Assembly: GCF_008360935.1 (NCBI RefSeq) | Contig: NZ_SRXO01000012.1 | Span: forward strand, 124,001-188,000 | DNA length: 64,000 nt | Direction: 5' to 3' | From: Siccirubricoccus phaeus | GTDB taxonomy: Bacteria > Pseudomonadota > Alphaproteobacteria > Acetobacterales > Acetobacteraceae | Shown here: one piece after another, positions 58,278-64,000 of the stretch | Numbering within the stretch: position 1 is the first letter of the stretch | Layout: each line of letters opens with the position of its first letter | The notes under the pieces: model-generated | Databases searched by the model: none | Seen by the model: the letters and a program-made list of their open reading frames with translations, nothing else | What the model was told of the DNA's origin: nothing | Translations under genes and position numbers: made by a program

Positions 58278-58632
58278 AGCCGGCCGGTGAGCGGGAAAGG
58301 CCGGAGGCGTCCGCCCCTGCGGCGCGGCTGATGCCAACTCCCACCAGGCCCCATACGCCCGCTCGCGCATTCCGATGCGCCAGGGCTGATCGACGAGACG
58401 GGGAATTGGCATCACGCCCGGGAAGGGCAAGCATGCGTTCATGCAGTGCGGTGCACGAGGTTCTCTGGCTGCGCTGCGCTCCATCAACTGGCTTTCCGAT
58501 CACCCTGTCCTCGTGGCATCCGCTATCGCACGAGATGTTTTCTCTCCCCATGCGCCACGAAAATGCCAAACCCTCGCCAAAACCGGGTGATCTAAGTCCG
58601 GACGATGCATTCCTGTTACTTCGGAGGTGCCA
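58278..58632. other. intergenic region, no recognised gene
   Basis: 355 nt between tetR and the glucan gene. Short frames on either strand have no ribosome site and no family resemblance. The part after 58490 is less GC-rich and should hold the promoter of the glucan operon (TTCCTGTTACTTCGGAGG leads to the start). No clear hairpin terminator follows tetR. Confidence 0.5.
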
Positions 58633-60177
58633 GTGTTCCGTCGCGACCTGCTCGCCACGATGCCCGCCGCGTTCGCCCTTTGGCCGGCGCGGGATAGCGC
58701 TGCCCAGGCTCCTGCCAATGAGGGGCGCCAGCAGCCGGCGAATGCTCCGACCCCCTTCAACGGCAGCTCCGTCCGCGCCATGGCGCGTGACCTGGCTTCC
58801 AGGCCTTTCCGCGCTCCCGACAGCGACCTGCCGCGCGGATTATCGGACCTGACCTATGACCAATACCGGGACATTCGCTTCAATCCACAGCGCGCCTGGT
58901 GGCGGGACGGCGGCCTGCCTTTCCAGATGCAGCTCTTCCACCGAGGCTTCTTGTACCGGCAGCGCGTGGAAATATACGAGGTTGCCGAAGGCAAGGCGCA
59001 ACGCATCCTCTACAGCCCGGACCTCTTCGCCTTCCAGAATCTGGAAGCGCCGCAGCCAGCGGATCTCGGCTTCGCCGGCCTCCGTCTGCATGCGCCGGTC
59101 AACCGGCCGGACTATTTCGACGAGATCTGCGCCTTCCTCGGGGCCTCCTATTTCCGGGCCGTGGCCAAGAACCTGAATTACGGCTTATCGGCGCGGGGGC
59201 TGGCCATCAAGACGGCGGAGCCCTCCGGCGAGGAGTTCCCCTTCTTCCGCGCCTTCTGGGTGGAACGGCCGCGGCAGGGCGTGAACTCCATCACCGTCTG
59301 GGCGCTGCTCGACAGCCAGAGCGCTGCCGCTTCCTATCGCTTCACCATACGCCCGGGCGAGGACACGACCTTCGACACGGAAGCCACGGTGTTCCCCCGC
59401 GTGGACCTCGATACTGTCGGAATCGCGCCGTTGACCAGCATGTTCTGGTTTGCCGCCAATGACCGGGTCGGCATCGACGACTACCGCCCTGCCGTACACG
59501 ATTCGGACGGGCTGATGATGCTCAGCGGGCGTGGCGAGCAGATCTGGCGGCCGCTGCAGAATCCACGCGACCTGCAGGTGAGCTATTTCAGCGACGTGAA
59601 TCCGCGCGGCTTCGGGCTGATGCAGCGCAAGCGTGCCTTCACCAACTATGACGACCTGGAGGCGCGCTACGAACGCCGGCCCAGCGCCTGGGTAGAGCCG
59701 ATCGGCGATTGGGGTGAGGGGCTGGTGCAGCTCGTCGAGATACCAACCGGCTCAGAGATTCACGACAATATCGTCGTTGCCTGGCGGCCGAAGCAGCCGC
59801 TGCAGGCCAAGGGCGAGTATGGCTTCGTCTACCGCCTGCACTGGGCGCCGCAATGGACCGGCCAGAACGACCTGGCGCGCGTGACCGACACGCGGGTCGG
59901 CGCCGGCATCAATAACCAGGATACGCGCCTCTTCGTCATCGGCCTCGCGGGCGGGAAGCTGGACGCGCTGCCGGCCGACGCACAGCCTGCGCTGGAAGTG
60001 ACGGCGGACAAGGGCGAAATCCGCAACACCGTGGCACAGCGGAACGCCGAGACGGGTGGGTGGAGGATTTCCTTCGAACTTGCCCCGGGCAACGAGACTC
60101 AGGTGGAGTTGCGCGCCGTGCTGCGCCAGGGCGATCAGCCGCTGGCGGAAAGCTGGATGTACCGATGGGCCCCGTGA
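58633..60177 (+). CDS. periplasmic glucan biosynthesis protein (OpgG/OpgD, MdoG family)
   Basis: A 514-residue periplasmic protein needed for osmoregulated periplasmic glucan synthesis. GTG 58633 lies 5 nt after GGAGG. The N-terminus FRRDLLATMPAAFALWPARD is a short RR-bearing export signal more like OpgD than OpgG. MdoG motifs include LTYDQYRDIRFNPQRAWW, PFQMQLFHRGFLY, LGASYFRAVAKNLNYGLSAR, FFRAFWVERP and FWFAANDRVGIDDYRP. It overlaps the glucosyltransferase gene by 13 nt. Confidence 0.93.
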   Translation: MFRRDLLATMPAAFALWPARDSAAQAPANEGRQQPANAPTPFNGSSVRAMARDLASRPFRAPDSDLPRGLSDLTYDQYRDIRFNPQRAWWRDGGLPFQMQLFHRGFLYRQRVEIYEVAEGKAQRILYSPDLFAFQNLEAPQPADLGFAGLRLHAPVNRPDYFDEICAFLGASYFRAVAKNLNYGLSARGLAIKTAEPSGEEFPFFRAFWVERPRQGVNSITVWALLDSQSAAASYRFTIRPGEDTTFDTEATVFPRVDLDTVGIAPLTSMFWFAANDRVGIDDYRPAVHDSDGLMMLSGRGEQIWRPLQNPRDLQVSYFSDVNPRGFGLMQRKRAFTNYDDLEARYERRPSAWVEPIGDWGEGLVQLVEIPTGSEIHDNIVVAWRPKQPLQAKGEYGFVYRLHWAPQWTGQNDLARVTDTRVGAGINNQDTRLFVIGLAGGKLDALPADAQPALEVTADKGEIRNTVAQRNAETGGWRISFELAPGNETQVELRAVLRQGDQPLAESWMYRWAP

Positions 60178-62339
60178 AGGAGCAGATCCGGCGCGGCGGA
60201 CCGGCCGAGGCTGGCTGGCACGCCCTGCCGCCGGAAGCGCCGCTCGCCATGCCGGTGCAGGATCTGCATGGCCCTGCCCCCGGCGGACCGGCTTCACGCC
60301 CATCGACGCCCCGTTTCATGGCATTGCGCCGCTTCCTTGTGGTCGGCGGCGCGGTGGCATTGACGGCGCTGGGTGGGCACGAGATGTATCTCGTGCTGGA
60401 TCTCAGCCGGCCGACTGTGCTGCAGATCCTGCTTTTCCTGCTCTTCCTGGTGCTCTTCGCCTGGGTGGCGCTGTCCTTCACCTCGGCGCTCGCCGGGTTC
60501 TTCCGGATCCTGGCGGGAGAGGAGCGCCGGCTCGGGATCTCCGCCCGCGGACCGCTGCCGGAGCTCCAGACGCGCACCGCGCTGCTGATGCCCGTCTACA
60601 ACGAAGCGCCGGAACGGGTGATGGCCGGGCTGCAGGCCATCCACGAATCGCTGGCGGCTCTCGGAGTCGGCGCGAAGTTCGATGTCTTCATTCTCAGCGA
60701 TACGACCGATGCCGATGCCTGGGTGACGGAGGAGGCGGCCTTCCTGGCGCTGCGGGAGCGCACGGGCGACCACGAACGGATCTTCTACCGCCGCCGGCCC
60801 AGGAACACCGAACGCAAATCCGGCAACATCGCCGATTGGGTGAGGCGCTTCGGTGGCGCCTATCCCCAGATGCTGATCCTCGATGCCGACAGCGTCATGG
60901 ATGGCGAGACGCTGGTGCGGCTTGTCGCCGCCATGGAAAGGCACGAGGATGTCGGCCTGATCCAGACCCTGCCGGTGATCGTCAACGGCCGCTCGCTCTT
61001 CGCCCGGATGCAGCAATTCGCCGGGAGGGTCTATGGCCCGTTGATCGCCGAAGGCATCGCCTGGTGGCATGGCCCGGAGGGCAATTACTGGGGCCATAAC
61101 GCCATGATCCGCTGCCGCGCCTTCGCCGAGCAGGCGGGGCTGCCGCAGTTGCGCGGACGCAAGCCCTTTGGCGGGCATATCCTGAGCCATGACTTCGTCG
61201 AGGCGGCGCTGATGCGGCGGGGAGGCTGGGCTATCCATATGGTGCCGGCGTTGCGCGGATCCTATGAGGAAAGCCCGCCCTCGCTGACGGACCTGTCCAT
61301 CCGGGACCGGCGCTGGGCGCAGGGCAATCTGCAGCACATGGCGGTGCTGCCGGCGCGCGGGCTGCACTGGATCAGCCGCCTGCACCTGCTCACCGGCATC
61401 GGCTCCTACATCACGGCGCCGCTGTGGTTCCTGTTCCTGGTGGTCGGCCTGCTCACCTCGTTGCAGGCACGCTTCATCCGGCCGGAATACTTCCCAGCCG
61501 GACCCAGCCTCTTCCCAGACTGGCCGGTGGTCGATCCGGTACGCGCCATGTGGGTCTTCGTCGGCACGATGAGCCTGCTCTTGGTGCCGAAGCTGCTCGC
61601 CTGGATCGCGCTGCTCTTCCGGCCCGCGGACCGCTCCGGCTGCGGCGGCGCCATCCGCGCCTGCCTCAGCATGCTGGTGGAGACGGTGATTGCGGGCCTC
61701 ATGGCACCGATCACCATGCTGACGCAGTCCGTGGATGTGGTTTCCATCCTGCTCGGCCGCGACAGTGGCTGGAATGCCCAGCAGCGCGAGGATGGCAGCC
61801 TCGCCTTCCGTGAGGTGCTGCGGCTCTATTGGCGACACACGATCTTCGGCTGCGTTTTCGGCGGGGCTGCCTGGCTCGTCTCGCCGTTTCTGGCTCTCTG
61901 GATGCTGCCGGTGATCCTGGGGCTCGCCTTGGCCGTGCCGCTGGCGGCCTGGACGGGCCGGCGCAGCGCGGGCGATGCGCTGCGGCGCCTTGGGTTGCTG
62001 CTGATCCCCGAGGAGCGCCGCCCGCCCGTCGTGCTGGACCGGGCCAACGCCCTGCACCGCGAGCTGCGGGCCCAGGCGCCCGCACCGATGGAGGCGGTGC
62101 AGCAACTCGCCAATGACCCGGTGCTGGCCCAGGCGCATCGCCGCATGCTGCCGCCGGCGCGCCGACCGCGTATCGACCCCATCGACCCGGCGCTGCTCCT
62201 CGGCATGGCGCGGGTGGAGGAAGCGGATCGTCTGGAGGATGTGTTGCCGGCCTTGTCGCGAGCAGAAAAGGCTGCTGTGCTGGGCAACGCGCAGGGGCTG
62301 GACCGCCTGCTGGCCCTGGCCCGGCGACGTGACGGGTAA
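60165..62339 (+). CDS. mdoH: glucans biosynthesis glucosyltransferase OpgH/MdoH
   Basis: Inner-membrane GT2-family glucosyltransferase of 724 residues that makes the beta-1,2 glucan backbone and exports it. Two N-terminal helices (about 55–75 and 85–110) are followed by the GT-A domain: TALLMPVYNEAPERV (near 139–153), ILSDTTDADAW, LILDADSVMDG and the IRDRRWAQGNLQH acceptor motif. Several C-terminal helices follow (about 410–610). Residues 1–50 form a Pro-rich cytoplasmic tail. Start ATG 60165 overlaps the preceding gene. Confidence 0.93.
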   Translation: MGPVKEQIRRGGPAEAGWHALPPEAPLAMPVQDLHGPAPGGPASRPSTPRFMALRRFLVVGGAVALTALGGHEMYLVLDLSRPTVLQILLFLLFLVLFAWVALSFTSALAGFFRILAGEERRLGISARGPLPELQTRTALLMPVYNEAPERVMAGLQAIHESLAALGVGAKFDVFILSDTTDADAWVTEEAAFLALRERTGDHERIFYRRRPRNTERKSGNIADWVRRFGGAYPQMLILDADSVMDGETLVRLVAAMERHEDVGLIQTLPVIVNGRSLFARMQQFAGRVYGPLIAEGIAWWHGPEGNYWGHNAMIRCRAFAEQAGLPQLRGRKPFGGHILSHDFVEAALMRRGGWAIHMVPALRGSYEESPPSLTDLSIRDRRWAQGNLQHMAVLPARGLHWISRLHLLTGIGSYITAPLWFLFLVVGLLTSLQARFIRPEYFPAGPSLFPDWPVVDPVRAMWVFVGTMSLLLVPKLLAWIALLFRPADRSGCGGAIRACLSMLVETVIAGLMAPITMLTQSVDVVSILLGRDSGWNAQQREDGSLAFREVLRLYWRHTIFGCVFGGAAWLVSPFLALWMLPVILGLALAVPLAAWTGRRSAGDALRRLGLLLIPEERRPPVVLDRANALHRELRAQAPAPMEAVQQLANDPVLAQAHRRMLPPARRPRIDPIDPALLLGMARVEEADRLEDVLPALSRAEKAAVLGNAQGLDRLLALARRRDG

Positions 62340-62464
62340 GGCAGCATCGGCCTGAGCCATATCGGAAGCCTATTTGCCGAGCCGGCCCCCCATGGAGCGA
62401 TGGAAAGCTGCTAAGGCAGAGCGAACGGGACACAGCTCGCCGCGGCGCTAGTACGCAATACCGT

Positions 62465-63265
62465 CTAAGCGCCGCGCGCCGCGAAGCCGCCATCCACCAG
62501 AAGCTCGGTCCCTGTTACGTATTTCGCCTCGTCCGAGGCGAGGTACAGCGCAGCATGGGCGACGTCCCAGGCATCCCCTCGGCGGCCGAGCGGCACCCGC
62601 CGCTGCGCTTCGGTGCGCAGCGTGGCAAGATCCGCCCGCCCCTTCTGCTTACTGACCCGGTGCTCCAGCAGCGGCGTGTCGATCATTCCCGGGATGATGG
62701 TGTTGCAGCGTATGCCCATGGGACCGTATCGCACCGCGATCTGCCGGGTGAACTGTACCAGCGCCGCTTTGGAGGCGGAGTAGCCGATATGGTCGTGCCC
62801 CAGATGGCGCAACCCGCCGATCGAGCCGACGGTGAGGATCACTCCGCCACGCTGGCGCTGCATCACCGGCAACACCGCCTTGGACGTCAGGAAGACAGAG
62901 GTGAGGTTGAGATCGAGCTGGCCGCGAAAAGCCTCGAGGGACATCTCCTCCGGCCCGCCAGGGACTGAGCCGCCGACGTTATTGTGCAGGATGTCGATGC
63001 GGCCGAAGGCGCCGAGGCAGGCTTCGATCAGCGCCGCGACCGAGGCCGGGCAGGTGACATCCGCCTCGAAGGTGGCGCAGCGGCCACCTTCCCGTTCAAC
63101 CAGTTCCGCGGTGTTGCGCGCAGACTCGATGTCCTGGTCCACGATAGCGACGGACGCCCCCTCCCGAGCGAAGAGCACGGCGGTCGCCCGCCCATTGCCC
63201 CAGCCTGGCCCGACCGATCCGGCCCCGGTGACGACCGCCACCTTGCCTGCAAGACGAAGTGTCAA
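62465..63265 (-). CDS. SDR family NAD(P)-dependent oxidoreductase
   Basis: Classical short-chain dehydrogenase of 266 residues. The cofactor motif is VTGAGSVGPGWGNG (13–26; longer and Gly-rich compared with TGxxxGxG), then D65 in EADVT-like context, HNNVGG (near 91), catalytic Ser in VGSIGG (near 146) and YSASK (near 160–164). LVDGGF ends the protein. The start is TTG 63265 after AGGAG. Substrate unknown; it precedes no obvious pathway partner except a Bug gene upstream. Confidence 0.9.
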   Translation of the reverse strand: MTLRLAGKVAVVTGAGSVGPGWGNGRATAVLFAREGASVAIVDQDIESARNTAELVEREGGRCATFEADVTCPASVAALIEACLGAFGRIDILHNNVGGSVPGGPEEMSLEAFRGQLDLNLTSVFLTSKAVLPVMQRQRGGVILTVGSIGGLRHLGHDHIGYSASKAALVQFTRQIAVRYGPMGIRCNTIIPGMIDTPLLEHRVSKQKGRADLATLRTEAQRRVPLGRRGDAWDVAHAALYLASDEAKYVTGTELLVDGGFAARGA

Positions 63266-63371
63266 CTTCCCATCTCCTGTTTTCGTCGTGTCCGCCGGCG
63301 CTTCGTCCGGCCGAATGGGGCCGCCAGCCTGTCCCGGCGCGTGTTCGCCCGGATCACAGCGCCCGGCAACC

Positions 63372-64000
63372 CTAGGTATTGAGGTTCACCCGCTTGCCGA
63401 TCTCGATCCATTTCGCGACCACCGCATTGGTCTGCGCCTGGTGCTCCTCCGGCGTGTTCAGGACCGGGCTGTAGGCCGCCTCGCGCAGGCGGCGGTTCAG
63501 CTCCGGCTCGCGCATCGATGCGGCGATGAGGTCGCGCAGCTTGCGGCGGATGGCGAGCGGCGTGTTCGCCGGCGCATGCATGCCCCAGTAGCTGTTGACG
63601 TCCACGCCGGAGACCCCGGCTTCGGTGAAGGTCGGCACATCGGGCATGGACGGGTCGCGCGCCTCGCCGGTCAGGGCGATCGCACGGATCTCGCCGGATT
63701 CGATCAGCTTTCGCGCCGAGCTGATGCCGCCGAACTGCATCGTCACCTGGCCGGAGAGCAGGGCGCTGAGGGCCGGGCCGGAGGAACGGAAGGGCACATG
63801 CGTGGTATCGATGCCAGCCTGCAGGTTCAGCAGCACGCCGGCGAAATGGGTGGAAGAGCCGATGCCGCCGGAGGCGAAGGTCAGCGTGCCCGGCTGCGCC
63901 TTCGCCAGGGCCACCAGCTCGGCCAGGTTGCGCGCCGGCACCGCCGCATTCACGATGAGGATCACCGGCCCCTGCGCCAGCATCGTCACGGCGCTGAAGT
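63372..64000 (-). CDS. Bug/TctC family binding protein, 5' end outside window
   Basis: The C-terminal 208 or so residues of a Bug periplasmic binding protein. The frame continues past the right edge (…AVTMLAQGPVILIVN). Motifs are LAELVALAKAQPGTLTFASG, GIGSSTHFAG, THVPFRSSGPALSALLSGQV and DVPTFTEAGV, ending WIEIGKRVNLNT. It is upstream of the SDR gene on the same strand (106 nt gap) and probably co-transcribed with it. Confidence 0.9.
   Translation of the reverse strand, partial: FSAVTMLAQGPVILIVNAAVPARNLAELVALAKAQPGTLTFASGGIGSSTHFAGVLLNLQAGIDTTHVPFRSSGPALSALLSGQVTMQFGGISSARKLIESGEIRAIALTGEARDPSMPDVPTFTEAGVSGVDVNSYWGMHAPANTPLAIRRKLRDLIAASMREPELNRRLREAAYSPVLNTPEEHQAQTNAVVAKWIEIGKRVNLNT

Noticed and set aside
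58177-58569. Minus-strand frames between tetR and the glucan gene
   Set aside because: They overlap the tetR 3' end, lack ribosome sites and show no recognisable domain.

Overview
The window is very GC-rich DNA from an alphaproteobacterium. Protein content points to Rhodospirillales, most likely Acetobacteraceae of the Roseomonas type. Pointers are a hemD–mic60–hemY cluster, the AapJQMP amino-acid transporter, a TauE/TIGR02186 pair, a Hint_2 protein and several Bug-type binding proteins. The taxon is inferred from protein resemblance only.

Positions 1–9.4 kb: 3' end of anmK, an amidohydrolase, the aapJ-aapQ-aapM-aapP operon (minus strand), a degenerate histidine-kinase-like protein and dnaB. 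9.4–15.5 kb: a secreted ClpP-like protease, then hemD–mic60–hemY on the minus strand, divergent from tsaD. 15.5–31.5 kb: mostly housekeeping genes. These are rpmI–rplT–pheS–pheT (minus strand), a Hint_2 protein, a HerA-like ATPase, a tightly coupled dapF–mtaB–ftsY–secreted-protein run, a creatininase-family enzyme, and the TauE–TIGR02186–UspA operon.

Positions 31.7–43.1 kb: a membrane protein, then an exopolysaccharide locus. One arm (minus strand) reads heparinase-like protein, Wzz-like protein, Wzy/WaaL-like polymerase or ligase, and phosphoglycosyl transferase. The divergent arm reads a multi-SLBB export protein and a YjbH-like protein. Together they would start, polymerise, size, export and trim a surface polysaccharide.

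Positions 43.2–50.1 kb: tRNA-Gly(CCC), followed by the decayed 3' end of a large REase/DUF3320-type helicase gene. Next come an RpiR regulator and a divergent Ugp-like sugar-phosphate ABC importer with a phosphoesterase. 50.3–58.3 kb: a putative catabolic cluster with two monooxygenases, two alpha/beta hydrolases, a Bug protein and an MFS transporter, divergent from a TetR regulator. 58.6–64 kb: a periplasmic glucan pair (OpgG/D and OpgH), an SDR and a truncated Bug gene.

The least ordinary content is not a gene cassette. Intergenic gaps carry several families of modular palindromic repeats. Some sit inside operons, one abuts the signal-peptide coding region of yjbH, and a 63–65 bp tandem repeat supplies the start codon of the sugar transferase. 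I found no CRISPR array, intact prophage, intact insertion sequence or complete defence system.
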